This document shows, in pieces, positions 28,888-37,149 of a stretch of DNA of 64,000 nt. Location of the stretch: contig NZ_JHEI01000136.1 in the NCBI RefSeq assembly GCF_001273835.1, forward strand, positions 248,001 to 312,000. Direction: 5' to 3'. This stretch comes from Leucobacter celer subsp. astrifaciens (lineage in GTDB: Bacteria; Actinomycetota; Actinomycetes; Actinomycetales; Microbacteriaceae). Position 1 is the first letter of the stretch. The number at the start of each line of letters is the position of its first letter. Position numbers and translations under genes: made by a program. The notes below the pieces were generated by a model, which had not been told where the DNA came from, made no database searches, and saw nothing but the letters and a program-made list of their open reading frames with translations.

Positions 28888-30216
28888 TCAGACGGCTGCG
28901 AGCTGTTCGGGCTCGCGGGTGGGGGCCGAGCCGACGGCGCGGAGCCAGCCGAACCTGCCGGCGGCGATGTAGAGCACCATCGAGATCAGCAGAGAGATCA
29001 CCGCCGGAATGCCCCAGGTGATGAAGTAGCCGGCGACGGAGGAGACCACCCAGATGACGATGGTCACCGGAACGATTCGCGGAGCGGAGACGGGAAGACG
29101 TCCGTCCGCGCGCGATGCCTCGAGTTCCGGGCGCCAGCGCTTCACGATGTAGTACTCGGCGACCATGATGCCCGCGATCGGCGGGAAGGCGACCGAGAGC
29201 AGGATGAGGAAGTCGGTGAACTGGCTGAGGATGCCCGCCGCGGCGAGGATCGAGCCGACGACGCCGAGCACGATCGTGGTGGCGGCCCGGTGCAGGTGCT
29301 TGCCGAAGGCGGTCGAGATGAAGTTCACGAGGCCGAGGGTCGACGAGTAGAGGTTCCAGTCGTTGATCTTCAAGGTGCCGGTGATGACGATGAGCAGGCC
29401 CACGACGCCGACCGAGGAGGTGATGATCGCGACGATGTCGCCGCTCGCCGCCGCGTGCGCCACGAGCACGCCCGAGAGGCCGATGACGAACTCGCCGAGC
29501 GTGACTCCGACGACGGTCTGCTTGACGACGTCGGCGCGCGAGCGGTTGAAACGGGTCATGTCGGACGAGATGATCGCCCCGACGATGAGGCCGCCCGCGA
29601 CGATTCCCGTGCCGGCCCAGACGCTCATCGTCGGACCGGGGGCCGGGCCGGTGAGCAGCTCGCCGAGGTCGTGCCGGGAGATCTCGGTGATGATCGACCA
29701 ACCGACGAGCACGAGGAACAGCGGTACGGTGATGTTCGCGAGCCACTGCATGCCGCTGAAGCCGAACACGACGATCGCGGTCACCGCCAGACCGAAGAGC
29801 AGGCTCCAGAGCCAGACCGGCATGACGCCGGGCACGAGGCTGTCGAGCGATTGCGCCGAGATCGCCGACTGGATCCCGAACCACCCGACGAGGCTGATGC
29901 CGATCGCGAGCCCCACGAGTGCGGCACCGATCTCGCCGAAGCCGGTCCAGCGGGCGAGGAGCGCGGTGTTGAGGCCCTCGCGCTGGCCGATGAAGCCGAC
30001 GAAGACGATGACGATCTCGAGGATGATGGAGCCGAAGAGGAACGCGAGCGCCGCCTCCCCGAACGTCATCGAGTAGCCGAGCGTCGCGCCGAGCAGGAAC
30101 TGGGTGAGGGCCGAGACCTGGCCGAACCGCTGCACTGCGATTCCGAACCAGTGCTTGCGAGATGCGGCGGGGACTCGGCTGAGTGCGAAGTCGTCGCCGT
30201 GAGTGTTCCGGGACAT
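28888..30216 (-). CDS. NCS1-family permease (cytosine permease-like)
   Basis: A 442-residue integral membrane protein with about 12 helices. The start (ALSRVPAASRKHWFGIAVQRFG) and the motif MTRFNRSRADVV near residue 225 are typical of NCS1 nucleobase, hydantoin and allantoin importers. ATG 30216 is preceded by AAGGA with a five-base spacer; ATG 30222 sits too close to that site. First gene of the minus-strand operon, so the pathway substrate is imported, most likely a hydantoin-like, purine- or pyrimidine-derived compound. Exact substrate cannot be read from sequence. Confidence 0.88.
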   Translation of the reverse strand: MSRNTHGDDFALSRVPAASRKHWFGIAVQRFGQVSALTQFLLGATLGYSMTFGEAALAFLFGSIILEIVIVFVGFIGQREGLNTALLARWTGFGEIGAALVGLAIGISLVGWFGIQSAISAQSLDSLVPGVMPVWLWSLLFGLAVTAIVVFGFSGMQWLANITVPLFLVLVGWSIITEISRHDLGELLTGPAPGPTMSVWAGTGIVAGGLIVGAIISSDMTRFNRSRADVVKQTVVGVTLGEFVIGLSGVLVAHAAASGDIVAIITSSVGVVGLLIVITGTLKINDWNLYSSTLGLVNFISTAFGKHLHRAATTIVLGVVGSILAAAGILSQFTDFLILLSVAFPPIAGIMVAEYYIVKRWRPELEASRADGRLPVSAPRIVPVTIVIWVVSSVAGYFITWGIPAVISLLISMVLYIAAGRFGWLRAVGSAPTREPEQLAAV

Positions 30217-30254
30217 GAGCATCCTTGCTGGTGAGAACGGGAGGGGTCACCGTC

Positions 30255-30260
30255 AGAGTA
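30255..30260 (-). promoter_or_regulatory. Candidate -10 of the NCS1/DUF917 operon
   Basis: On the minus strand this reads TACTCT, about 38 bases before the NCS1 start. The -35 region is not convincing. Two TGCAC-containing palindromes lie further upstream. Confidence 0.35.
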
Positions 30261-30314
30261 GGCTCGTCGCAGATCGGTGGACATGGGCATTCTGCATGAA
30301 TCCGTCCGCTTGCC

Positions 30315-30342
30315 GTGCAATGTGCACTGCTTGGGTGCGCAC
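30315..30342. promoter_or_regulatory. Paired palindromes upstream of the NCS1 operon
   Basis: GTGCA-ATG-TGCAC (30315-30327) and GTGCGCAC (30335-30342) share the half-site GTGC/GCAC and are 20 bp apart centre to centre. This is a plausible binding region for the PucR regulator encoded by the operon. Confidence 0.35.
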
Positions 30343-30370
30343 TGGGCGGGGGATCCGGGATCCGTCCGGC

Positions 30371-31849
30371 TCAGCCGATCCGGAACCCCTGACCCGAGAG
30401 GATCAGCGCGAGCACGCGCTGATCCTCGCGATGCATCACGCCCTCCACGAAGCGGGTGAGCGCGCGATCCAGCGAGACGGATCCCGCGCTTCCCGCGACC
30501 TTCTGCAGCACCGCGACAAGGGTGCGCGGAGCGAGCACCGCCTCCTCGAGGCCCGGGCGTCCGTCGATCTCGCGCTCGGTGCTCACGTACTCGCCGAACC
30601 CCTCGCCGTGCTCGCCCGCGAAGACCTGCTGACTGATGAACGCGGCCCGTGCGACTCGGAAGATCTCCTCGTTCGACAGCTCCGCCGGCAGCCGGCCGTG
30701 CCGGTCGACGACGGTCGCCGCCGCGAGCAGCGCGTTCTCCGCCGGGAACTCCTCGTAACCGAGGCCGGTGTCGGGGTAGTGCACCCGGTAGGCGTTCGCC
30801 CCGATGCGGTTGACCAGTTCGGCGCTGAGCCGGTCGAGGCCGCGGTAGCGGTGCGGGGTCTGCTCGTTGGCGGTGGCGAGGATCGCGAAGCCGGGCGCGA
30901 TCCGCACCGTCCGGCCGGCGTCCTCCTGCACGCCGAGCGTGTCGCCCGGGCGCAGCTGCAGGATGCGGTTGAGCCGCTTGAGGAACTCGGCGGGCATGGC
31001 GTTGAGCTCGTCGAGGATCACCGGGCGCCCCTCGACCATCGCGCGCAGCAGCGGGCCGGGCACGAATGCGCTCACCGTGGCGCCGTTCTCCGAGCGCAAC
31101 TCGTGGGTGCCGATGAGCTGCGCGCTCGTGATGTCGCCGTAGCCGGACACGAGCTCGGGATCCCGGCCCACCGCCCGTCGTGTCAGGTGCTCGGCGAGTG
31201 CGGTCTTCGCTCCGCCGGTCTCGCCGACCAGCAGCACCGGGTCGCCGCGCAGCACCGCGGGCAGCGCCTCGGCGATGATGCCGCTCATCTGGTCGGTGAG
31301 GAGCAGGCCGTCGCGCAGCTGTCTGCGGGCCTCGCGCAGACGCAGCGCGCCGAGCGCGTCGAGCACCCCGTCGCGCTGCCCGGACGTGCTGATGGCGGCG
31401 CGCCACGCGCCGTCCTCCAGGCGGGCGCCGGCGTGATCAGCGGCACCGGCATGATCAGCGGCACCGTCGCGATCAATGACACCGTCGCGGAGACTCGCCG
31501 CTCGGGAGCGTTCGGAGGCGGTGAGGGATCGGGCCCCCGCGATCGCTCGCGACACGATCGCGTCGGCCTCCGCGAGTCTCCGCCGGCGGCTCTCCGCCTC
31601 CTGATGCGCCTCGACCGCGAGCCGCAGGGTGCGCGCCCGCTCGTCGAGGGCGCGCTCGATCGCGGAGCGGTGCTGCGGATCCTCGAGGATCGCGGCGAGC
31701 CGCTCGTCGAGCCGGCGGAGGTCGTGGCGGTGCGCCTCGGCCTCGGGGCGTGCGGGATCCTCGGAGCCGAGCGCCCGGCGCACGCGGTGCCGCTCCTCGG
31801 AGATGGCCCGGGCCTCGCGCAGCGCGGGATCCGCATCGAATGCCAGCAT
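30371..31849 (-). CDS. MoxR-type AAA+ ATPase
   Basis: A 492-residue AAA+ protein. Residues 1-180 are a charged helical region, unusual for MoxR proteins, with a short DHAGA repeat near 128-142. The ATPase core follows: Walker A VGETGGAKTA near 208 (the last Gly is Ala, as in RavA-type MoxR proteins), Walker B VILDELN near 278, sensor ATANEQTPHRYRGLD. MoxR ATPases work with a VWA-domain protein to remodel or insert cofactors in client proteins. Such a gene is divergent here at 31957. ATG 31849 is preferred over GTG 31858: TAGCGT (minus strand, 31857-31862) is a -10 ending seven bases before it and overlaps that GTG. Confidence 0.85.
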   Translation of the reverse strand: MLAFDADPALREARAISEERHRVRRALGSEDPARPEAEAHRHDLRRLDERLAAILEDPQHRSAIERALDERARTLRLAVEAHQEAESRRRRLAEADAIVSRAIAGARSLTASERSRAASLRDGVIDRDGAADHAGAADHAGARLEDGAWRAAISTSGQRDGVLDALGALRLREARRQLRDGLLLTDQMSGIIAEALPAVLRGDPVLLVGETGGAKTALAEHLTRRAVGRDPELVSGYGDITSAQLIGTHELRSENGATVSAFVPGPLLRAMVEGRPVILDELNAMPAEFLKRLNRILQLRPGDTLGVQEDAGRTVRIAPGFAILATANEQTPHRYRGLDRLSAELVNRIGANAYRVHYPDTGLGYEEFPAENALLAAATVVDRHGRLPAELSNEEIFRVARAAFISQQVFAGEHGEGFGEYVSTEREIDGRPGLEEAVLAPRTLVAVLQKVAGSAGSVSLDRALTRFVEGVMHREDQRVLALILSGQGFRIG

Positions 31850-31856
31850 GCCCGTC

Positions 31857-31862
31857 ACGCTA
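31857..31862 (-). promoter_or_regulatory. -10 of the MoxR gene, leaderless configuration
   Basis: On the minus strand TGA-TAGCGT is an extended -10, seven bases from ATG 31849. The divergent gene has the same arrangement about 100 bases away. Confidence 0.5.
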
Positions 31863-31944
31863 TCACTCTCCGGTCGGGCTCCTCCCGTTCGGCCCTTCCT
31901 GCGCGGTCGTTCTCGCGCGGCCTCTGCCGCGCGGCCTCTCCCGG

Positions 31945-31950
31945 TAGGGT
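31945..31950 (+). promoter_or_regulatory. -10 of the VWA gene, leaderless configuration
   Basis: TAGGGT ends six bases before ATG 31957 and no Shine-Dalgarno sequence is present. The hexamer is identical to that of ruvA. Confidence 0.5.
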
Positions 31951-31956
31951 GAGGGC

Positions 31957-33822
31957 ATGGAGGCGCGCGAGGGGCTGCATGCCGTCGGGGCGGTGCTCGG
32001 GATCACCGTCACCGTCACCGACGACCTGTCGTGGGAGCTCGTGCGGCCGGCAGGCGGCTCGCCCGATCTGCGGGTCGGGCTCGGCTGGTACGCGGTGCGC
32101 GGCCACGGGGCCGAGGAGGCGATCGCGCTCGCGCTGCTGCAGCTGTGGGAGGGCGTGCGGGGCGAGGCGAGATCTCCGGATCGCTCGCGCCGGGCGCGCT
32201 CGATCGTGTCGGCACGGCCCGAGACCGAGCCCCTCGTCGTCGCCGTGATGCGCCTGCAGGCCGCGGCGGAGCTGCTCGCGGCGATGCCGGGCCTGCGTCT
32301 GCGCCTTGCCGCGGCGCTCGAGCGGAGCCTGCCGCAGGACATCTCGGAGCAGCCGCGGCATCTGCAGTGGGTCTCCGTGCTGCTGCGTGCGGGGCTGGGC
32401 GCCGGATTCCTCCCCGCAGCAGCGGTGGTCGCCGAGGAGTGGCTGGCGCTGCAGGCACGAGGGGCGGGGCGCATCGATCCGCTGCGGTGCGTCCTGGCGC
32501 CGGACCCGGAGCGGCCTCCTCTGGAGCGCTTCGAACGGTCGCTCGCGCTGCTGCTGCCGCCGTACGAACGGCTGCTCGCGCTCGATGCCCGCGAGCGGGG
32601 CCCGGGCGAAGCGCCGGACGGCGCGACAGCCCAGGAGCACGAGGGCGGTGCGGCGACGGACGACTTCGGCGCCGCCGGATCGGGGGCCGACGCGGAGCCG
32701 GGTGCGGAGGGCGCGGACGCGCCGGGCGGCGCCGCCGTTCCACCCGGCACCGATGAGTCGCGCGCGCGGCCGGGGGAGGGACGCCAGAGCGCTGAGGGGG
32801 CGGATCTCTTCGTCGCCGAGCAGGCGGGGTTCGTGAGCGCCTACCTGGCGACCCCGCTGCCGGCCGAGGGCGCGCTCGTGCAGGCGATCGTCGAACTCGA
32901 CGCCGATGCCGAGGCGACGGCGCGGGGCGACGCCGAGCGCGATGCGGTGCGAGAGGCTGTCGGCGCGGCCGGGGCGGGCGGCGCCCTCGCCGCGGCCGAC
33001 TACCGTTCCCGGGCCGCGGAGCTCGCCGCTGCCGTCGAGCGCATGCGCGAGGTCTGGGCGCGGGTGATCGCCGAGCGCGTCGCGCGCGTGCGCACGATCG
33101 GGCGGCGTGCGGTGCCGGAGGGCGAGACACTGGATCCGCAGGCGCTCGCAGGGGCGTTCGCCGAGGCCAGGTCGGGCGTGCAACGGCCCGCGGCGTTCCT
33201 GCGGCGGGAGACCCGGCCCCGGCGCACCCGGCGGGCCGGCAGCACCGACTACGTGCTGCTCGTCGATCGGTCGGCGTCGATGCAGGGCCGCCCTGCCGCT
33301 GCCGCCGCCGATGCGACGCTGGTGATGCTCGAGGCGCTCGCGGGCGTGGAGCGCGACATCGCCCACGCCGAGGAGCGTCAGGGCATCGAACTGGATCTCG
33401 ACATCCGCACCGCGCTCGTGCTCTTCGACGCCGAGGCGGAACTGGTGAAGCCGCTGTCGCGCGGACTGGACGACGCCGTACGGCTCGGCATGGTCGCGGG
33501 CATCCGCTCGCCGCGGGGGTCGACCAACGACGGCGGGGCGCTGCGGCTCGCGGCGGAGCAGCTCGGCCTGCTCGGCGGGTCCACGGGCGACGGCAGGGAG
33601 CGTCGGCGCCTGGTGATCGTCGTGAGCGACGGCGGATCCAACGACGAGGCGGCGTCGGCGCGCGAGCTGAGGCGTCTGCGGGCCGCCGGGGTGAGCGTGC
33701 ACGGGATCGGGATCGGCTCCGACGAGGTCGTCCGCCGCTACGCTCCGAGCAGCCGGCGCGTCGACGACCCGCGCGACATCGCCGAGGCGATGCAGCAGCT
33801 CGTGGAGAGCGAACTGCCGTGA
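31957..33822 (+). CDS. VWA-domain protein, MoxR partner (CobT/ViaA-like)
   Basis: A 621-residue protein. The N-terminal 210 residues are helical; a long Ala/Gly/Asp-rich acidic linker follows (about 220-275), then a helical segment; the C-terminal von Willebrand A domain begins near residue 428. Its metal-ion site is complete: VDRSASMQG (DxSxS), the Thr in RGSTNDGG and the Asp in VVSDGGSNDE. Such proteins are recruited by MoxR ATPases as adaptors or chelatase-like subunits. The pair resembles RavA-ViaA or CobS-CobT in layout, not necessarily in substrate; no cobalamin gene is nearby. It is followed 30 bases later by an unknown gene, probably co-transcribed. Confidence 0.85.
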   Translation: MEAREGLHAVGAVLGITVTVTDDLSWELVRPAGGSPDLRVGLGWYAVRGHGAEEAIALALLQLWEGVRGEARSPDRSRRARSIVSARPETEPLVVAVMRLQAAAELLAAMPGLRLRLAAALERSLPQDISEQPRHLQWVSVLLRAGLGAGFLPAAAVVAEEWLALQARGAGRIDPLRCVLAPDPERPPLERFERSLALLLPPYERLLALDARERGPGEAPDGATAQEHEGGAATDDFGAAGSGADAEPGAEGADAPGGAAVPPGTDESRARPGEGRQSAEGADLFVAEQAGFVSAYLATPLPAEGALVQAIVELDADAEATARGDAERDAVREAVGAAGAGGALAAADYRSRAAELAAAVERMREVWARVIAERVARVRTIGRRAVPEGETLDPQALAGAFAEARSGVQRPAAFLRRETRPRRTRRAGSTDYVLLVDRSASMQGRPAAAAADATLVMLEALAGVERDIAHAEERQGIELDLDIRTALVLFDAEAELVKPLSRGLDDAVRLGMVAGIRSPRGSTNDGGALRLAAEQLGLLGGSTGDGRERRRLVIVVSDGGSNDEAASARELRRLRAAGVSVHGIGIGSDEVVRRYAPSSRRVDDPRDIAEAMQQLVESELP

Positions 33823-33852
33823 GAAACTGGTCACCGCGAAGGGAGGCGGCGC

Positions 33853-34764
33853 ATGGCGCGGACGGATGAGGATGCGGGGGCCCGGCTCGCCCGCGTGCTG
33901 TTTCCCGAGCTGGCAGCGGATCTCGACGCCGCACTCGCCGGGGGTGGGGGCGGAGCCGAGCAGGACTTCGACGAGTGGCTCGACGGCCGTGCGGAGGCCG
34001 TGCGCACCGAACTGGGAGGCGCCGCGTTCGGGGACGTCGGCGATGGCGGAGCGCGGGAGCGCTTCGAGCGCGCGTTCGCGGCTGCGCGCACCGTCGCCGG
34101 GTGGGTCGGATTGCGCGTGCCCGAACCGGAGGCTTTCGCGTCTGCGGGCGTCGACTTCGCCCGTCTGGGGGCGGCCCTGGCCGCCGATCCCACGCTCGCC
34201 CCGGTCGTCGCCCCCTACGGGCTGGGACCCGACGGCTGGCGGGAACTGTTCGGGCGTGCCGCGGGCGAGGAGCGGAGCCCGCTGGCTGCGCCCGGCGCAG
34301 CAGGTGGTGCAGCAGGTGGTGCAGCAGGTGGTGCAGCGCCCGATGCGCACCCGCTCGTGCTCGCACGCGAGGCCGAACGGGAGTTCGCGCTGCTCGACGC
34401 CGTTCCCGATCGGTCGGTGGCCGTTCTGCCGGGTGCCGCGCGCTCGGATGCCGTGCGCTGGACGCTGCGCCTGGTGCCCGCGGGTCTCGCGCCGGCGGTG
34501 CTCGGTCTGAGCTTCGAGCACGGTCCGCACGCGTCGCTGCCGGAGATGCTCATGCTGCAGCTGATCCGGGTCGTCTGCGGGGAGCCTCTCGTCGATGCAC
34601 GCAGCTTCACCTGGCTCGCCGGTGCCCTCGCCGAGGGGCGTCTCGCCGCGCGGCACGTCTACGATTCCGACGAGCGCGTCGTGCGCATCAACTGCCGCGA
34701 GGTCGGCAACCAGGGCCCGCACCTGGGCGCTCGGCCGCCGGTGGGCGACGTGTTCGTGCGGTAG
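33853..34764 (+). CDS. Unknown third protein of the MoxR-VWA module
   Basis: A 303-residue protein I do not recognise. ATG 33853 has AGGGAGG six bases upstream. The N-terminal half is helical and acidic. The middle has an Ala/Gly stretch encoded by three exact copies of a 12-base unit (34297-34332). The C-terminal half has SLPEMLMLQLIRVVCGEPLVDARSFTWL with a single pair of Cys residues (VVCGE, INCREVG) and ends GARPPVGDVFVR. There is no signal peptide or membrane helix. Position suggests a client or adaptor of the MoxR/VWA pair. It is convergent with the HNH gene, three bases away. Confidence 0.7.
   Translation: MARTDEDAGARLARVLFPELAADLDAALAGGGGGAEQDFDEWLDGRAEAVRTELGGAAFGDVGDGGARERFERAFAAARTVAGWVGLRVPEPEAFASAGVDFARLGAALAADPTLAPVVAPYGLGPDGWRELFGRAAGEERSPLAAPGAAGGAAGGAAGGAAPDAHPLVLAREAEREFALLDAVPDRSVAVLPGAARSDAVRWTLRLVPAGLAPAVLGLSFEHGPHASLPEMLMLQLIRVVCGEPLVDARSFTWLAGALAEGRLAARHVYDSDERVVRINCREVGNQGPHLGARPPVGDVFVR
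34297..34332 (+). repeat. Three tandem copies of a 12-base unit
   Basis: GCAGCAGGTGGT is repeated three times without change, in frame in the gene at 33853, adding an Ala-Gly stretch. Likely to vary in copy number between strains. Confidence 0.85.
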
Positions 34765-34767
34765 ATC

Positions 34768-36270
34768 TCAGAAGGGGAGCGCCGCGGGTTGCGGAGCGGA
34801 GTCGTGACCGGGCGCGCCGGCGAAGACGACTCGACCGGGTGGTTGCTCACGATAGCCGCGACCGGTGGGGGACCTCCACTCGAGCGCGCCGTCGTCGTTC
34901 TGCCGCACTCGCCAACCCCCGTGATGCTTCAGCGTGTGGTGGCCGCGGCAGAGGTGGGCGAGGTTGTCGGTCGCCGTCGCCCCACCGAGGGCGGCATCGA
35001 CGGTGTGGTCGAGATCGCAGCGGGCGAGAGGTGCGCGGCAGCCCGGGAAACGGCAGTGCTGGTCGCGCGCGGCGAGATAGCGGCGCATCCTCGCGCTCGG
35101 ACGATAGCGGTCGACCGCGAGCACCGTACCGGCCGCGAGCACCGTACCGGCCCCGGTGCGCGCCGGGCCCGAGCCGGCTCGGACCTCGAGCAGCTCCCAG
35201 AACTCGGCGCGACCCGCCAGCTCGCGCGCGGTATCCGTGTCGATCGGCCCGTAGCCGGTGAGCGTCGGGGCGGGGCCGGAGGTGGGGTCGCCGAGGGTCC
35301 CGTGCTCTTCGTGCCCGCCAGGTTCGCGGTACGCCTCGTGCATCGGCGTCCGCCCGCCGCCGGACGGCGCTGTGAGGCACTCGACCGGGATGACGACCTG
35401 CACGTGGGCGCGCAGCGGTCCGCTGCCGGCCGAGGAGTGAGGGGTTACGGGTGCCGACGCGGCGCCGAGGACGATATCGGCGAGCAGGTCGGCTCTGATC
35501 TCGTCGCGGGTGCGCCGCTCGGCCTGTGCGCCCGCACACCGGTCGGTCTGCGCGCGCTCGATTTCGCGGCTGCGGCGGGTGAGCTCGTTGTAGACGCCGT
35601 GCGCCTCGGCCGCGGTCATGTGCGCGATGAGGTCGGACATGCCGTCCTCGCCATCGACCAGGGACACGCGCCGCCGCCTGCGGGCCTCCGCGTGGCGCTC
35701 GTCGAGCGGCTGCTGCGCGTACTGCTCCGCGATGCGGCGGGCGATCGGGCGCAGACGGCTCGGCGTCTCGAACCGCGCGTGCTCGAGCACCGCTTCCTCG
35801 TAGCCGGCGCGGCGGAGCACGGCGTCCGGGTCGTCGGCGCTGCCGATCACCGTCCCCGCATCGACGATCACGGCGGCGTGCTGCTCGGAGATCGATCCGT
35901 CGCGCAGGGCATCAAGGGTGCGAGGATACGAGCCGGTGAGGGCGAGGGCCCGACTGAAGCACTGCTCGACGGTGTGCTCGCTGTGCCGGAGCGCTGCCGC
36001 GGCCTCTGCGCGGACGGTGCGGTACAGGATCTCGCCGTCCCGGCCGGTGGGAATGCTGCGGTTCCCGGTTCCGCTCCCTGCAGCGGTCACATCGAACACG
36101 GCGGCGAAGGCCTCGAGCCGCGCCGCCTCCGCTACGCGTACGGCCCGCTCGGCTGCCTCGAGCTGCGACAGCGCGCTGTCCAGTGCCGCGACGCGCGCGT
36201 CGAGCGAGGTGGCAGCTCCGAGGTCGATGGTGGCCTCCAGAACAGCCGGGGAGCGGGTCGGGTGGGACAT
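34768..36270 (-). CDS. DUF222 and HNH endonuclease domain protein
   Basis: A 500-residue protein of the large actinobacterial DUF222-HNH group, often present in many copies per genome. Residues 1-300 form the helical DUF222 region (VEQCFSRALALTGSYPRTLDALRDGSISEQHA). The C-terminal HNH domain reads DQHCRFPGCRAPLARCDLDH, then NLAHLCRGHHTLKHHGGW, with the two Cys pairs and catalytic His intact. Biological role is unclear; mobile-element or 13E12-type repeat origins have been proposed for the family. An 18-base tandem duplication lies in frame at 35115-35150. Start ATG 36270 has no clear ribosome binding site or -10. Confidence 0.87.
   Translation of the reverse strand: MSHPTRSPAVLEATIDLGAATSLDARVAALDSALSQLEAAERAVRVAEAARLEAFAAVFDVTAAGSGTGNRSIPTGRDGEILYRTVRAEAAAALRHSEHTVEQCFSRALALTGSYPRTLDALRDGSISEQHAAVIVDAGTVIGSADDPDAVLRRAGYEEAVLEHARFETPSRLRPIARRIAEQYAQQPLDERHAEARRRRRVSLVDGEDGMSDLIAHMTAAEAHGVYNELTRRSREIERAQTDRCAGAQAERRTRDEIRADLLADIVLGAASAPVTPHSSAGSGPLRAHVQVVIPVECLTAPSGGGRTPMHEAYREPGGHEEHGTLGDPTSGPAPTLTGYGPIDTDTARELAGRAEFWELLEVRAGSGPARTGAGTVLAAGTVLAVDRYRPSARMRRYLAARDQHCRFPGCRAPLARCDLDHTVDAALGGATATDNLAHLCRGHHTLKHHGGWRVRQNDDGALEWRSPTGRGYREQPPGRVVFAGAPGHDSAPQPAALPF
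35115..35150. repeat. 18-base tandem duplication inside the DUF222-HNH gene
   Basis: The unit CCGCGAGCACCGTACCGG occurs at 35115-35132 and 35133-35150, in frame, giving a repeated TVLAAG peptide just before the HNH domain. Confidence 0.8.
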
Positions 36271-36442
36271 GTCACGAGTACATCAGCGACCACTGACATT
36301 CACGAAGCGCTTCAGGGCCTCGCGGGTCCAAAAACCAGGCCGCTGTTTAGCGAGCACCATACAAGTCTCTGCGTGACGCGGGGCAGGCCAGCTCAGCTCA
36401 GCTCACTTGCGCCTCGGCCCGCCTGCGCCCGCCCGCACTCGC

Positions 36443-37009
36443 TCATGCCCAGACGCTGGGTGCGTCGACACGCGTCGACGGGAGCCTGGTCGCCCGGCCC
36501 CACTCGAGCACCTCCTCGGGTACCTGCAGAAGTTCGGGATCCGCCCCGCTCTTCTCGAGGATCTCGGCGACCGGAACCACCCCGCCGCCGCGTCGCAGGA
36601 TTCTTCCGCGCACGACGGCGCGGGCGTAGATCTCGGGGCGTCGCGCAGCATCGGGGCGCACGAAGCGCTGCTCGATGTACACGGCCTCCTCGTCGAAGCC
36701 GAGGATCCTCGACTCGATCCAGAACCTCATCCACGGGTTCAACGACTTGCGGTAGGAGATGGTCTGCCCCACGACCACCGGATACCAGCCCTCGCGCGTG
36801 AAGAGATCCCATACGCCATTGCGCTGGATCAGATCGAAGCGGGCCACGTCCATGACCGAGAGGTACTTGCCGTTGTTCATGTGCCGCAGGATGTCGAGAT
36901 CGGTGGGCCACACCCTGAACCGCGAGCGCGAGACGTCGCCGAATCCGATGCCGCCGCCCCGACGGCCGACGAACCACTGATGCCAGAGAGTGCGGAAGAT
37001 CATGTGCAT
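36443..37009 (-). CDS. Hotdog-fold thioesterase-like protein
   Basis: A 188-residue acyl-CoA thioesterase-like protein: DLDILRHMNNGKYLSVMDVAR near residue 38 is the hotdog substrate-site helix, and FWIESRILGFDEEAVYIEQRF the central strand pair. The substrate is unknown. ATG 37009 is chosen because TAGGCT on the minus strand (37017-37022) ends seven bases before it, a leaderless layout; ATG 37003 is two codons in. The 172 bases between this gene and the HNH gene contain no ORF and only a short AGCTC triplication near 36390-36405. Confidence 0.85.
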   Translation of the reverse strand: MHMIFRTLWHQWFVGRRGGGIGFGDVSRSRFRVWPTDLDILRHMNNGKYLSVMDVARFDLIQRNGVWDLFTREGWYPVVVGQTISYRKSLNPWMRFWIESRILGFDEEAVYIEQRFVRPDAARRPEIYARAVVRGRILRRGGGVVPVAEILEKSGADPELLQVPEEVLEWGRATRLPSTRVDAPSVWA

Positions 37010-37016
37010 GAGCGCG

Positions 37017-37022
37017 AGCCTA
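37017..37022 (-). promoter_or_regulatory. -10 of the thioesterase gene, leaderless configuration
   Basis: Minus-strand TAGGCT, seven bases before ATG 37009; no ribosome binding site intervenes. Confidence 0.4.
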
Positions 37023-37088
37023 GGACGGCCGCGGGCGGTGCGCACGTCGTTTGTGCGAGACCTGCAAGAGGTCGGCGTGCGGGCGTTG

Positions 37089-37094
37089 TAGAAT
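37089..37094 (+). promoter_or_regulatory. -10 of efp-nusB
   Basis: TAGAAT lies 55 bases before efp. A start near 37101 would leave a leader of about 49 nt. No good -35 was found. Confidence 0.4.
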
Positions 37095-37149
37095 TGATCG
37101 GCGCTGACTCGCGCTCGAACCTCACAGAACCCGGAGAAGGCTGAGCATT

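Noticed and set aside
34297..34332. CRISPR-like repeat array
   Set aside because: The units are contiguous without spacers and lie in a coding frame.
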